The notes under the pieces are model-generated. The model did not search any database and had not been told where the DNA came from. It saw nothing but the letters and a program-made list of their open reading frames with translations. A stretch of 64,000 nucleotides of DNA. It comes from Chitinispirillaceae bacterium. Lineage in GTDB: Bacteria > Fibrobacterota > Chitinivibrionia > Chitinivibrionales > Chitinispirillaceae. The stretch covers positions 62,001-126,000 of the forward strand of contig JAFGIN010000193.1 in assembly GCA_016929595.1 (NCBI GenBank). Direction: 5' to 3'. How positions within the stretch are numbered: position 1 is the stretch's first letter; the number at the start of each line of letters is the position of its first letter. Position numbers and translations under genes: made by a program. This document shows, piece after piece, positions 1 through 10,136 of the stretch.

Positions 1-142
1 GATTAAAGATACAACATTCTGAGTGTTTAATAACATCAAATTTTTCTGCATCAAAGGGAAAGAATATATAAATAATCAACAGTTGATAGCACTGAATACC
101 TATCCCTTAAGGAATGAAATGACAATATCTTGCGGGTTGAAT

Positions 143-240
143 AAGACCCGACTGAAAGACCCGACTGAAAGTCCCGATAAATTTATTCGGGATACATTTA
201 TTCGGGATTCGAGACAAGGTCCCGATTTCCATTCGGGATC
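143..240. repeat. Cluster of TCCCGA/TCGGGA palindromes with short direct repeats
   Basis: A 13-base unit (AAGACCCGACTGA) occurs twice in tandem from 143 and a third, diverged copy begins near 169. It runs into an inverted repeat, TCCCGA at 172-177 facing TCGGGA at 187-192. The segment ATTTATTCGGGAT is then duplicated directly at 181-193 and 196-208, and a second inverted pair lies at 220-225 and 233-238. The pattern resembles REP-type intergenic repeats; no family name can be assigned from sequence alone. Confidence 0.7.
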
Positions 241-302
241 GTCACCAACTGCCGTTTTCAGGTTATTAAAATGTGCAACGGTTGTACCATAATAAAAAAG
301 GA

Positions 303-333
303 AAAGGTGCAGGTTTGTTACATCTGCACCTTT
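303..333. terminator. Stem-loop resembling a bidirectional terminator
   Basis: AAAGGTGCAG (303-312) pairs perfectly with CTGCACCTTT (324-333) around an 11-base loop. On the minus strand it is followed by a T-rich run (complement of 285-301), which is the better terminator orientation. No gene on either side obviously ends here, so it may be the remnant of a lost gene or belong to a transcript entering from outside the window. Confidence 0.5.
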
Positions 334-712
334 ATTGGGGGAAGGGTAGCGCCTCATTGAACGAATCTGATTATGGCAGAAAGACAACAGGGAATAGTTT
401 AACACCTCAATTTTTTAAGCTTCACTCCTTGGATTGCTTTCGTTAGTTCATAATCATTCATATCTAAAATATAGACCAGTTTTGAAATTCTGTCTGTGAC
501 GTAGATCACAAATCTGCATTTTTTTTTAAAAAATTCTGAACAGTACTTCCAATTGGAAGAGGTGAACCGAAGTTATAGTTTGATTTTGATAATTTCAGAT
601 CTATTTTAAAATTAAATTGGCTTAATAATTGAGAAATTGGATAATTATGATTCTTTTTTTTCTAATCCGATAAATATCTTTATACCGATACATTTGAAAG
701 GTGCTTTCAGAC

Positions 713-3658
713 ATGTCAAAAAAAATACCGCCAGCTCAGAATATTCAAATAAATGCTTCAATAAACGGTTTTTCATTGATCAGGATTCAACCCATTGAAG
801 AATTAAATGTTACGGCATATGAATTTATCCATGAAAAAAATGGTGCCCGTTTAATTCATATTTATAATGAGGATCCAAATAATCTTTTTTCCATAGCCTT
901 TAGAACACCTGTATATGACAGTACTGGTGTTCCACATATTCTTGAACATTCAGTACTCTGCGGTTCAAAGAAATTTCCGATCAAAGATCCATTTCAGGAG
1001 CTCCTCAAGGGGTCGCTGCAGACATTTTTAAATGCGCTTACGTATCCTGATAAGACCGTGTATCCAGTTTCTTCACAGGTGGAAAAAGATTATTTCAATC
1101 TTGTCGATGTTTACTGTGATGCGGTATTCAATCCGATGCTTACCGAGAATACCTTTTATCAGGAAGGGTGGCATTTTGATGTTGAAGATACATCAAAACC
1201 GGTAGGTATTAAAGGCATTGTATACAACGAGATGAAGGGCGTTTTCTCAAATTTCTCAAGTCATGTCGATCGAAAATCACTTTCGGCAATATTTCCGGAT
1301 ACAACATACTGCCATGAAAGTGGTGGTGAACCGGAGCAGATCATAAATTTGACATATGAACAGTTTAGAGAGTTTCATCGCAAATATTATCATCCATCAA
1401 ACTCTTTTATAATTCTCTATGGAAATATTCCGTCAGAAAAGACACTACGTTTTCTTAATGACAATTATGTTAATCATTTTGAGCGGCTTGAGATCGACTC
1501 TGTTATCAAACGCCAGGTACCATGGAGTGCGCCAAAAGAACAGTCAATTCTTGCTCCGGCACCAAAAGAAGATGATGGAACTGCTACTATTGCTGCATTA
1601 TGGATCTTTGGCGATGCTGCTGATCCTGTTTCATCCCTGGCTGGAAAAGTGCTCACACACTATCTCTTAGGTACAGAAAGTTCACCTCTTAAAAGGGCGC
1701 TTATCGATTCTGGTTTAGGTGAGGATCTGGATGACATTTCAGGATTTGAGTCTGATCTTGCGCAAACGATTTTTGCCGCCGGTTTACGAAAATGTCTTCC
1801 AGGAAATGCTTCAAAGGTACTTGATTGTATCATGTCAACTCTCAGAAAAGAAGTCGAGAGGGGAATGGATACAGAACTCCTTGAAGGCGCACTTCGTCAA
1901 ATTGAGTTTTCTTTGCGTGAGGTTACCAGCGGACATTTTCCATACAATTTAAGGCTTGCTGAGAGATGCTACCGTTCATGGATCTATGATGGTGATCCTT
2001 TTGCGCACCTTGCATTTGAAAAACCGCTTTCGGAAATAAAGAGTAAAGGAAAGGAATTTTTTATCGGACTGATCCGTTCCAGACTTCTCGACAATCCTCA
2101 TCGACTTCTTTCTACAGTAACTGCTTCATCAGAGATGGGAAAGAAGCTCGAACAGCAGACCCTGCAGCACGCGCAATCGCTGACACAGAATTTTACGGAT
2201 TCAGATAAACAACGCTTCTCTGTACTCACGGAGGAACTGTTACACCAGCAGAAGACCCCCTCGGCTCCGGAAGCACTGGCTTCATTACCGAAACTGGATA
2301 AGAGAGATTTGCCTCGTGAAGGCAGGAAATATCCGATTGAGATAATTGATGTTGACAGTGCAAAATTGCATCTGCATGATGTATTTACATCTGGGATTGT
2401 CTATGTCGATTGCGGTTTTGATCTCGGTGGTATTCCGCTTGAGCTTATTCCGTATGTACCGATCTTTGCTGAGTTAATCACACGATGCGGTGCCGGTGGT
2501 AGCAGCTACGAAAAGATGGCTACCGAAATAGCGTTGGCAACCGGAGGTATCGATGCATCTATTGTATGTAAAACAAAAACAGGTACTGATGACGAACTGG
2601 TGATGTATCTGTTTCTTAGTGGTAAATCGCTGCACTCACGGGTTGATGAGATGCTTGGTATCATGAGCAAAATTCTTCTGACACCTGAACTTGATAATGG
2701 TAAGCAGATTCGGGATATTTTAAAAGAAGAACGTAACAGCCTTCATTCCTCGATAGTAGCAGCCGGACACCAGTTTGCGATCATGAATGCTTCTTCACAT
2801 ATATCAAAATCACGGTACATCGATGAACTGATGGGAGGAATTTCGCAGTTGCGGTTTCTTGATTCATTGGTTACCCGAGACGCAGTTGAAGAGATTGTGA
2901 GTGCAATGAAAAAAATTCAATCTCTGCTTCTCGATCGAACACGGTGTGTCCTTTCTGTGACTGTTGAGAATCCCTATGAACTTCAGGATAAACTCAAAAC
3001 ATTTTTGAAATCACTTCCAACGCTTAACGGAAAAACTGTTCAGTATGAGATAAAAACGACATTGCCGGAATTACCAAAGGCAATCGAACTAAATTCTGCA
3101 GTCAACTTTGTCGGTAAGGTCTGGAAGCTCTCGGGGCTATCGGCGCAAGATGCAGGTATTCTCTTTCTCGCTACCCGTCACTTATCGACAGGTTATTTAT
3201 GGGATAAGGTTAGAGTCGAGGGGGGGGCGTACGGTGGTATGTCCATTATGTCTGTATCTCATCCAGTTTTTACATGTGCATCTTATCGTGACCCGAATCT
3301 TAAAAGCACAATCGATCATTTTACCGGCGGTCTCAAAGAGATCGCTTCAGGAATACCTCAGGAAAAAATCGATCAGAGTATCATTGGAGCGATTGGAAAA
3401 ATCGATTCCCCGAGGCCGCCACATTCGCAGGGATTCGGTAGTACCATAGATTATCTGTCTGGATATACAACTGAATACAGGCAAAAACTGCGTGAAGCTG
3501 TTCTTGGAGCGGATACTACGACATTGGCAAATGCCGCACAGATAATACTCGATATAAAAGAATCTGCAGTTACTGTTCTTGGGGGTACTTCGGCGATAGA
3601 AAATGCTATCAGGGAAGGAATGCAGTTTCAGAGGGAATTACTGCTGCCTGAGAGTTGA
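713..3658 (+). CDS. M16C zinc metallopeptidase (PreP/insulinase family)
   Basis: A protein of about 981 residues, the usual size of the PreP/Cym1 branch of M16 peptidases, which degrade short unfolded peptides inside a closed two-half chamber. The inverted zinc motif HxxEH is visible as H-I-L-E-H at about residues 75-79, followed by the distal Glu in a YNEMKG segment near residue 172. The C-terminal half carries the R-V-E-G-G-A-Y-G motif (near residue 834) that contacts substrate in this family. I start it at ATG 713, 11 bases after AAAGG; an upstream GTG at 701 in the same frame has no Shine-Dalgarno sequence. There is no signal peptide, so a cytoplasmic role is likely. It stands alone. A run of eight G at 3220-3227 sits inside the RVEGGAYG codons. 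Confidence 0.9.
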   Translation: MSKKIPPAQNIQINASINGFSLIRIQPIEELNVTAYEFIHEKNGARLIHIYNEDPNNLFSIAFRTPVYDSTGVPHILEHSVLCGSKKFPIKDPFQELLKGSLQTFLNALTYPDKTVYPVSSQVEKDYFNLVDVYCDAVFNPMLTENTFYQEGWHFDVEDTSKPVGIKGIVYNEMKGVFSNFSSHVDRKSLSAIFPDTTYCHESGGEPEQIINLTYEQFREFHRKYYHPSNSFIILYGNIPSEKTLRFLNDNYVNHFERLEIDSVIKRQVPWSAPKEQSILAPAPKEDDGTATIAALWIFGDAADPVSSLAGKVLTHYLLGTESSPLKRALIDSGLGEDLDDISGFESDLAQTIFAAGLRKCLPGNASKVLDCIMSTLRKEVERGMDTELLEGALRQIEFSLREVTSGHFPYNLRLAERCYRSWIYDGDPFAHLAFEKPLSEIKSKGKEFFIGLIRSRLLDNPHRLLSTVTASSEMGKKLEQQTLQHAQSLTQNFTDSDKQRFSVLTEELLHQQKTPSAPEALASLPKLDKRDLPREGRKYPIEIIDVDSAKLHLHDVFTSGIVYVDCGFDLGGIPLELIPYVPIFAELITRCGAGGSSYEKMATEIALATGGIDASIVCKTKTGTDDELVMYLFLSGKSLHSRVDEMLGIMSKILLTPELDNGKQIRDILKEERNSLHSSIVAAGHQFAIMNASSHISKSRYIDELMGGISQLRFLDSLVTRDAVEEIVSAMKKIQSLLLDRTRCVLSVTVENPYELQDKLKTFLKSLPTLNGKTVQYEIKTTLPELPKAIELNSAVNFVGKVWKLSGLSAQDAGILFLATRHLSTGYLWDKVRVEGGAYGGMSIMSVSHPVFTCASYRDPNLKSTIDHFTGGLKEIASGIPQEKIDQSIIGAIGKIDSPRPPHSQGFGSTIDYLSGYTTEYRQKLREAVLGADTTTLANAAQIILDIKESAVTVLGGTSAIENAIREGMQFQRELLLPES

Positions 3659-3984
3659 TTAGCATCATACCTGAATATTTGGTATCGAAAATAACGGGTT
3701 TTCTGGTGGGATGTCGGTGTTTCGCACTTTTGGTATTCTGGGGGCTTGAATTATAACAACTGTTGGCTTCGAGAGACTCAGCCAACGGTGCCTGAGGTTC
3801 TCGAAGGCATCGCTGGCAACCACAATCTACTCAAACCTGCTGTGCATTTCATAACTGGACTCCGCTCAGTACAGGTACTCCGATGCTGCTAAATACGGTT
3901 TGTTAAGGATTCGTTCGAATTAGGCTAATGTCGGGATATTCTGACCTTTATTCTTAAAAATGAAATGGTTTCACAATTGTTTTT
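3659..3984. other. Intergenic region between convergent genes
   Basis: No gene is visible. The stretch lies between two converging genes and contains a nested palindrome at 3762-3806, listed separately. No clear poly-T terminator was found for either neighbour. Confidence 0.6.
3762..3806. repeat. Nested palindromic repeat element
   Basis: Two interleaved inverted repeats share this stretch: GTTGGCT (3762-3768) with AGCCAAC (3780-3786), and CTTCGAGA (3767-3774) with TCTCGAAG (3799-3806). They cannot both form fully at once. The text (CTTCGAGA, CTCAGCC, TGCCTGAGG) resembles mobile palindromic intergenic repeats common in environmental genomes; I infer a REP-like unit rather than a gene-specific regulatory site. 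Confidence 0.55.
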
Positions 3985-5682
3985 TTAAGCTGCTGGACGA
4001 TATTTTTTTTCAAAAAACTGCTGAAACCACAATTCCATTGTAGCATATCGATTTATAAGAGCGGTGTTATGCTTTCCATGCAAATGATTACTCCAGACTG
4101 CAGCTACCTCGTCTCTATTAAAAAAATGGGCATAAATTGCATCGGGATTGGTAAGAAGCTTTTCGATAAAGGATCTTCCAGGTTCAAGTAGTGTTCGGTT
4201 CAGATGATTCACATAATTTCTTTTATCTTTAACTGGCAGACCAAAATGTTCAGCAGCGCGTAGTAAATGGCTGAAGCTTTTTTTACTGATGGATAAAATG
4301 TTACTGTACACTGCCGGATAAGAAATCGGTAATCCCGTTTTCTGCCAGGGAGTAGTTTTAAAAAACGCAGGATAATTATGTAACAATATTTTATTGTAAA
4401 TATTTGATTTTTTGCGTAAATCGGTAGGCAATGACAGCTGAAATTCCAGTAGTTTATTATCATAAAAGGGACAACGCACATGGTAAAAAGACTCATCAAA
4501 CCTGAATCCCTGGCGAATGTAGCGTCGCCCGCGCGAACCATAAGGGTCACCGGAGGAATTAGTGTGCTGATGGTGCATAGTAAGAAATGACCCTCCATGT
4601 AATGCATCGCCACCGATGCCATTAAAACAAATGTCAATATGTTCTGAAATAATCTGGAGATATTCATTGCCAATTGTATCAAGTAACCCGATTTCTCCAT
4701 CTGCAGCCCATACTGCAGCACAATTACCTTCAAGCCAGGAAACAGGATTCAGAACACAATTGTGATGTTTTGTTCCCTTTAATGCTGCAACTTTAGTTGC
4801 AATCAGGATGTCATCACAATGTTCAATACCAAAAGTAAAAGAATGTATCTGGTCTTCCAATTCTGGTAATGCAGCCAGGATACACCTCGAATCAAGTCCT
4901 CCACTAAGGGTAATTCCAACTCTTTTTTGGGGAAATAATCGACGCTTCATTGCTTTATCAAAAAGCCGACCCCACTCCTGTGCACATTCCGTTTCGTCTA
5001 CACGCAGTGTGCGTATTGTTATCGAATTCCAATTCCAGTAATGTTTTAACGAAACACCTCTTGAACGAAGATTGAAAATCAATATTGATGCCGGCGCAAG
5101 TAGCTTTACGTTTTCTAACCATGTCCGTTCATCGGTAAGATATCCGTATTCCAGAAATTCTTTTACAGCGACAGTATCTACTCTGAAACCGGGTCCTGGT
5201 AGTGTTGTGAGAGATTTGTACTCAGAGGCCCAGGCAAAGTAATCAGCGCATTGTGTCCAGTGGATGTGCTGCAATCCATAACGGTCATTTGCGATTATAA
5301 TCACGTCGCTGTTCTGGTCGTATATTACAGCTGCGAATTTGCCATCAATTTCCTTCAAGAATTTCATTTCGGGATCAATAATGTAGTGATCGAGAATTAT
5401 CGCTGCGTCTATTCTTTTTTTTTCACCGACTCTAAGGGGGAGCTCGTCCTGGTTATACAATTCTCCATCAAACCAGACTTCAACGCCGCCTTTTTCAGAA
5501 TAGTACTGTGCTTCATTATAAACTCTTCCAAGTTGTGAAAAGCCATTGTAAAGGTTATTTTTTCTGCAAGTACATTTTTTGAAGGATGTTGAAGAAGTGT
5601 GTAGCTGACACATGTTTTCGATGGATTTAGTAAATGAAACGTCATCTTCCTTGAAAACAATTAAACCGAATATTCCAGGCAT
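3985..5682 (-). CDS. Asparagine-synthetase-like amidotransferase lacking the catalytic Cys2
   Basis: 565 residues with the two-domain layout of glutamine-hydrolysing asparagine synthetase: an N-terminal class II glutaminase fold (about 1-200) and a C-terminal ATP-pyrophosphatase domain with the PP-loop SGGLDS at 260-265 and a later GIGGDAL motif. The protein starts M-P-G-I-F-G where true AsnB enzymes have M-C-G-I-F-G, so the nucleophilic Cys exposed after Met removal is replaced by Pro. Other members with this loss (beta-lactam synthetase, carbapenam synthetase, lasso-peptide cyclases) adenylate a carboxylate and form an amide without glutamine. The ATP domain looks intact, so a ligase role or ammonia-dependent synthesis is inferred; the substrate is unknown. 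AAAGGT precedes the ATG at suitable distance. No partner gene is adjacent. Confidence 0.8.
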   Translation of the reverse strand: MPGIFGLIVFKEDDVSFTKSIENMCQLHTSSTSFKKCTCRKNNLYNGFSQLGRVYNEAQYYSEKGGVEVWFDGELYNQDELPLRVGEKKRIDAAIILDHYIIDPEMKFLKEIDGKFAAVIYDQNSDVIIIANDRYGLQHIHWTQCADYFAWASEYKSLTTLPGPGFRVDTVAVKEFLEYGYLTDERTWLENVKLLAPASILIFNLRSRGVSLKHYWNWNSITIRTLRVDETECAQEWGRLFDKAMKRRLFPQKRVGITLSGGLDSRCILAALPELEDQIHSFTFGIEHCDDILIATKVAALKGTKHHNCVLNPVSWLEGNCAAVWAADGEIGLLDTIGNEYLQIISEHIDICFNGIGGDALHGGSFLTMHHQHTNSSGDPYGSRGRRYIRQGFRFDESFYHVRCPFYDNKLLEFQLSLPTDLRKKSNIYNKILLHNYPAFFKTTPWQKTGLPISYPAVYSNILSISKKSFSHLLRAAEHFGLPVKDKRNYVNHLNRTLLEPGRSFIEKLLTNPDAIYAHFFNRDEVAAVWSNHLHGKHNTALINRYATMELWFQQFFEKKYRPAA

Positions 5683-5914
5683 CTTATCAACCTTTAGTAT
5701 TTTACATTACATATTTACTAAAATCGAACCATTGTTTTAAATAAAAATAGCCTATATTAAAATATACTAAAACAATTCAATTACCAAACAAACTATTGTT
5801 TTTATTAATTCGGGGTACGATTCAGACAAATCTCAACTAAGTATTTAAATTATCAATCTTATGATAATGACATCTCCAATGGCAGGGTATCTTTTTTTGT
5901 ATTGTTGTGGAATT

Positions 5915-6577
5915 TCAGGTTTTGTTTTCACGATGGCGGACGATGTCGCCGTTTATCATGTATATAACATCTTCAGCGATATTAGTTGCATGATCGGCGA
6001 TTCTTTCCAGATTTCTTGCTACAGAAAGAAGAAGAAGGTATCCATTCACCTGTTTGGGAGTCCGGATTATCTCCTCCTTAACGTATCGTACAATTTCTCT
6101 GTTAATATTATCAATGTCATCATCAGATTTGCATACTTTATGAGCGATAGATACATCCATTTTGAACAGTGAATCAAGACATTGCCGAAGCATCAAAACC
6201 ACTTTTTCGCACATTGTCATTAAATTCACATTGAAGTTGAAAGATTCTCCTTTCGGAAGGATAACAACTCTGTCAGCAATATTGGCGGCAAGATCTGCAA
6301 TTCTCTCCAAATCATTGTTGATCTTCATTACTGCAATGATAAACCGGAGGTCAATTGCAACCGGTTGGTGCAGAGCAAGAAGTTTAAGACAATCCTCTTC
6401 AACTTCAATTTCAAGCATGTCAATATTGTGATCAAAGGAGATTACTCTCTGAGCGGATGTAATATCTCTTTTTTCAACTGAAGTGACAGCTGTTATTACC
6501 TGCTCTTCAACCAGAGAAGAGAGAGACAGGAGTTTTTTCTGGAGCGTATCAAGTTCGCGCTGCATATGTTGAGGCAT
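5915..6577 (-). CDS. phoU: Phosphate signalling protein PhoU
   Basis: 220 residues, normal PhoU length, with the family's paired three-helix bundles. Metal-binding-type acidic motifs typical of PhoU are visible in both halves (for example NNDLERIADLAANIADR, repeated later as ARNLERIADHATNIAED). PhoU links PstB and the sensor kinase PhoR and damps the Pho response when phosphate is plentiful. It is the last gene of the pst cluster, 21 bases after pstB, with a purine-rich site (AAGGAGA) before the ATG, so translation from the same transcript is likely. Confidence 0.95.
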   Translation of the reverse strand: MPQHMQRELDTLQKKLLSLSSLVEEQVITAVTSVEKRDITSAQRVISFDHNIDMLEIEVEEDCLKLLALHQPVAIDLRFIIAVMKINNDLERIADLAANIADRVVILPKGESFNFNVNLMTMCEKVVLMLRQCLDSLFKMDVSIAHKVCKSDDDIDNINREIVRYVKEEIIRTPKQVNGYLLLLSVARNLERIADHATNIAEDVIYMINGDIVRHRENKT

Positions 6578-6598
6578 AATAGTCTCCTTTATTCATGA

Positions 6599-7375
6599 TC
6601 ATCCGAAACGGCCGGTAATATAATCTTCGGTTTTTTTCTGTTTTGGCATTGTAAAAATCTGTTTCGTTTCCCCAAACTCAATCAATTCACCTTCAAAAAA
6701 GAACGCAGTGTAATCAGATACACGCGCAGCCTGCTGCATATTATGTGTTACGATGATTATGGTGAAATTTTTTTTCAAATCACCGATAAGATCTTCAATG
6801 CGGGCAGTTGATCGTGGATCAAGTGCTGATGCCGGTTCATCCATTAGTAGCACCTCCGGACCAACAGCGAGAGCACGAGCGATACAAAGGCGTTGCTGCT
6901 GTCCTCCGGAAAGGCCTAAAGCATTATTATTCAGACGATCTTTAACTTCATTCCAGAGGCCTGCCTGTTCGAGACTCTTTTCAACAATTGAATAAAGATC
7001 GCTTTTATTACGAATTCCATGGATTCGAGGGCCAAAGGCGACATTTTCAAATATGCTTTTAGGGAATGGATTAGACTTTTGAAACACCATCCCCACCCGT
7101 TTTCTCAAATGAACAACGTCAACATCAGGTGCATAAATGTTCTGATCATCGATCATAACGGTACCTTCAATGTAGGTTCGATCGATTGTGTCGTTCATAC
7201 GGTTCAGCGTTCGAAGAAAAGTGGATTTACCACAGCCGGAAGGTCCGATAAACGCAGTTACCTGCTGTGCTTCCATTGCCATGGAGATTTTAAATAATGC
7301 CTGCGATTTACCGTAAAAGAAATTAAGTGAATCAACGCTGATTTTGGGCTTTTGCATCGTGCTACTGTCAATCAT
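6599..7375 (-). CDS. pstB: Phosphate ABC transporter ATP-binding protein PstB
   Basis: 258 residues. Walker A is GPSGCGKST near residue 42, the ABC signature is LSGGQQQRL, and Walker B is VLLMDEP followed by SALDP. The spacing and the sequence after Walker A ([11 protein letters not shown]) are characteristic of PstB rather than of other importer ATPases. It energises phosphate import through PstC and PstA. Its start codon overlaps the stop of the upstream histidine kinase by four bases, which implies translational coupling between sensor and transporter. Confidence 0.95.
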   Translation of the reverse strand: MIDSSTMQKPKISVDSLNFFYGKSQALFKISMAMEAQQVTAFIGPSGCGKSTFLRTLNRMNDTIDRTYIEGTVMIDDQNIYAPDVDVVHLRKRVGMVFQKSNPFPKSIFENVAFGPRIHGIRNKSDLYSIVEKSLEQAGLWNEVKDRLNNNALGLSGGQQQRLCIARALAVGPEVLLMDEPASALDPRSTARIEDLIGDLKKNFTIIIVTHNMQQAARVSDYTAFFFEGELIEFGETKQIFTMPKQKKTEDYITGRFG

Positions 7376-9195
7376 ACTTGCGTACCTCCTGTATTGGAAT
7401 TGAGCAATGGAATGTGAATGTAAAATGTACTTCCCTGTCCAGGAGAGCTTTTAACTGTTGCGCGTCCATTATGTACAAGTGCAATATGCTTAACTATAGA
7501 TAGACCAAGGCCACTGCCGCCAAGTTTCCGACTGCGTGCTTTATCGACTCTGTAAAATCGTTCGAATACCCGTTCATGGTGCTCAGCAGCTATTCCACAT
7601 CCGTTATCGGTGACCGAAAAACAGATTTCGTGAGATGGTACATCAACAGTGCCAGATATGATTACATGGCCGCCTTCCTGAGAGTAATTAACCGCATTGT
7701 CAACAAGATTGATAAGAGCTTCTTCGATAAGAGCCCCTTCCACTTCAACTTCGGTTGTCTGGTCACATTGCAGTTTAAGTGTTATATGTTTGGCAGATGC
7801 ACGTGTCCCACAGGTCTCCTGCACAGCTGTCAATAAATTAACTATTTTAACTTTCTGAAGATCCGGGCCTTGCGACTTGGCTTCCTCCTCGATACGTGAG
7901 AGTGTCAGTAGATCCTCGGTAATGTTTGTAAGACGCTCTACCTGTCTGCTTATTATGTCAAGAAAACGCACGGCCTCTTCTCTCGAATCGATGGCTCCCG
8001 AAAGAAGAGTTTCAATAAAACCTTTTACAGAGGTAAGCGGTGTACGTAACTCATGTGACACGTTGGCGACAAAGTCGCTTCTCATGGTTTCAAGCCTTTT
8101 CAGACGTGTTGTATCGTTGATTACGGTGAGAACCCCAATAGCGTTTCCTTCTGCATTACGCAATACATTCCCATGCAATTGTAAAATATGGCTGGATGTT
8201 TCTCCCATGGCCATATTGATAATAAGATTAATTTCATCCTCGAGAGCGTTACCGCTTTGCTGCACTTTTTTCATGAAACCACTGACAGCGGCATTACGGA
8301 GTACTTCGCCGATCCAGGTCCCTGTCGACGGTCTGCTCCAGAGACCGAACAGGCGGACCGCTGCATCATTTATGGCAATTATTTTTTCATTGTTATCAAG
8401 AGCGATCACACCTTCAACCATACTTGAAAGAACTGCGTCAATTCTGTTGCGTTGTTCAGTAAGGCTGTCGATAGTATTGCGCAGTTTCCCGCCCATTTCA
8501 TTGAGAACATTGACAAGCTGGTCGATTTCGTATGTACCTGAAGGATTGATCTTTACGGCAAAATCCCCTGAGGCTATATTAAGGGCACCCTGCTTCATTG
8601 CTTCGATCGGTAAACTGATCTGTCGGGAGATAAAGAAACTTGCAAGTGCTGCAATAATTGCAAGTACTAAATAACCAAGACCAAATCTTAGATACATCAA
8701 GGTAAGCTCTTGATTTATTACCGATGTCGAGATTGCAGAGCGCACCACGCCAAGGAGTTCCTGATTTCGAAAAACCGGAGCTGCAACGTACATCATCTGT
8801 TCATTTAAGGTATTACTGAATCTTTGTGTAACACCAACAGTGCCATTGAGCGCAGAAAGTACTTCAGTGCGATTTTTGTGATTCTCCATTTCCCGGGGGT
8901 CTTTATCCGAATCGCCAAGAACAGAACCGTCGGTAGCGATGACAGTAAACCGCATAACAATATTTTTCCCAATAGTTTTGCAAAGAGAATCGATAATTGC
9001 GGGTGGTGTCAAACCGATAAGACCTTCCATTTGTACACCGATCTGATGTGACCGCTCGGTAAGCTCGTTGACGGTTGTTTTTATAAAAAAATTTCTGAAT
9101 GTCGCTGTTGAATACCAGGTGAAAAGAAGTGCAGGTATAGCGATAGTAAGCAAAAACGCGCTATAGAGTTGCCAGATAAGTTTTCTATGTCCCAT
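7372..9195 (-). CDS. phoR: PhoR-like membrane sensor histidine kinase
   Basis: 607 residues. Order: TM helix near residues 9-29, an extracytoplasmic sensor of about 140 residues, a second TM near 171-193, HAMP, a PAS domain at about 255-370, the HisKA H-box with [13 protein letters not shown], and a HATPase domain with [15 protein letters not shown] and GGSGLGLS. This is the PhoR/ResE/WalK layout. Its position inside the pst cluster, between pstA and pstB, argues for phosphate sensing. No response regulator gene is adjacent or anywhere in the window, so the partner must be encoded elsewhere. AAGGA precedes the ATG. The function of the extracytoplasmic sensor is not deducible from sequence. 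Confidence 0.88.
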   Translation of the reverse strand: MGHRKLIWQLYSAFLLTIAIPALLFTWYSTATFRNFFIKTTVNELTERSHQIGVQMEGLIGLTPPAIIDSLCKTIGKNIVMRFTVIATDGSVLGDSDKDPREMENHKNRTEVLSALNGTVGVTQRFSNTLNEQMMYVAAPVFRNQELLGVVRSAISTSVINQELTLMYLRFGLGYLVLAIIAALASFFISRQISLPIEAMKQGALNIASGDFAVKINPSGTYEIDQLVNVLNEMGGKLRNTIDSLTEQRNRIDAVLSSMVEGVIALDNNEKIIAINDAAVRLFGLWSRPSTGTWIGEVLRNAAVSGFMKKVQQSGNALEDEINLIINMAMGETSSHILQLHGNVLRNAEGNAIGVLTVINDTTRLKRLETMRSDFVANVSHELRTPLTSVKGFIETLLSGAIDSREEAVRFLDIISRQVERLTNITEDLLTLSRIEEEAKSQGPDLQKVKIVNLLTAVQETCGTRASAKHITLKLQCDQTTEVEVEGALIEEALINLVDNAVNYSQEGGHVIISGTVDVPSHEICFSVTDNGCGIAAEHHERVFERFYRVDKARSRKLGGSGLGLSIVKHIALVHNGRATVKSSPGQGSTFYIHIPLLNSNTGGTQV

Positions 9196-9230
9196 AAAAG
9201 TCCTTACGTTTTTTTGGGGTACCAGTTAGT

Positions 9231-10136
9231 TTATGCAATACGTTTCTTTCTTAATTGATACCGAATTATAATTGCAATAAAATTAAGAATAAATGTGAGT
9301 AAAAGCAACACCAGTGTTGTTGCATATTGAATCCCAAGGGTTTTCTCAACATTCGTCGATTGTGTTGCCATGACATATATATGATACCCAAGCTGCATAA
9401 ACTGGTCTGTGACACGTGTTGGAATATAGGGTAAAAAGTAAGCGACACCGGTAAAAAGTATAGGCGCGACCTCTCCGGCACCTCTACTGACCGCCAGAAT
9501 AGTTCCTGTCAAAATACCTGTAATAGAGTTTGGTAAAACAACTCTTATGATGGTTTCCCACTTTGTAGCACCGAGAGCGAGGCTGGCTTCCCGCCATTCA
9601 CGTGGAACGGAAGTTATTGCCTCCTCAACAACGATAATTACTGTTGGAAGAGTGAGCAGTGCCATGGTAAGACCGGCCCAGATCAATGATGGCTGTCCCC
9701 AGATAAGTTCACCGGGTGGAGACAAAACTTTATCCATATTGCGGCCTACAAATTGAATGAAAAATCCAAGACCGAAAAGACCAAACACAATGGAAGGAAT
9801 TCCAGCAAGTGTATTTACTGCAAAACGGATAATTTTGGCCACAGGAGAACTTTTCTTTACATATTCACATAGGAAAACGGCAGTTATGGTGCCTACCGGT
9901 ACTCCTAAAATGGTCATGATGAACACTAACATGAATGTACCTGCAATAGCAGGGAAAATTCCACCTTCAGTCATACCGTTTTTAGGTGATGAGAAAATGA
10001 ATTCCAGGCTTAGTGTGTTCCACCCACCATGAATTATCGTAAGAAAAATAAAGATCACCAGGCCAATGATTAAAAATGCACTCGCCTGAGTAATGAAAAC
10101 AAACCCGGTACCAAAAATACGTCTTCCCGGTTTCAT
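9231..10136 (-). CDS. pstA: Phosphate ABC transporter permease PstA
   Basis: 301 residues with six predicted membrane helices and the binding-protein-dependent transport signature around EAITSVPREWREASLALGAT, where the EAA loop contacts PstB. It pairs with PstC to form the inner-membrane phosphate channel. The start overlaps the pstC stop by four bases. The Gly-rich short loop and the length fit PstA rather than other permeases. Confidence 0.94.
   Translation of the reverse strand: MKPGRRIFGTGFVFITQASAFLIIGLVIFIFLTIIHGGWNTLSLEFIFSSPKNGMTEGGIFPAIAGTFMLVFIMTILGVPVGTITAVFLCEYVKKSSPVAKIIRFAVNTLAGIPSIVFGLFGLGFFIQFVGRNMDKVLSPPGELIWGQPSLIWAGLTMALLTLPTVIIVVEEAITSVPREWREASLALGATKWETIIRVVLPNSITGILTGTILAVSRGAGEVAPILFTGVAYFLPYIPTRVTDQFMQLGYHIYVMATQSTNVEKTLGIQYATTLVLLLLTFILNFIAIIIRYQLRKKRIA

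Larger units (their letters stand above)
1..712. other. Intergenic region before the M16C peptidase gene
   Basis: I see no convincing gene here. Short open frames of about 90 to 100 codons exist on both strands between 23 and 405, but they run through palindromic repeat sequence, overlap each other antisense and have no recognisable domain. The stretch contains a repeat cluster (143-240) and a stem-loop (303-333), both listed separately. From about 420 to 690 it is very AT-rich and presumably holds the promoter of the downstream peptidase gene, but I could not pick a convincing -35/-10 pair. Confidence 0.6.

Noticed and set aside
23-405. Two overlapping antisense open frames of about 90 to 100 codons
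   Set aside because: They pass through palindromic repeats, lack ribosome binding sites and any domain, and mirror each other; best explained as repeat sequence.
3659-5914. Lasso peptide or beta-lactam biosynthetic cluster around the Cys-less AsnB homologue
   Set aside because: No small precursor, B-protein protease or other biosynthetic gene is visible on either side.
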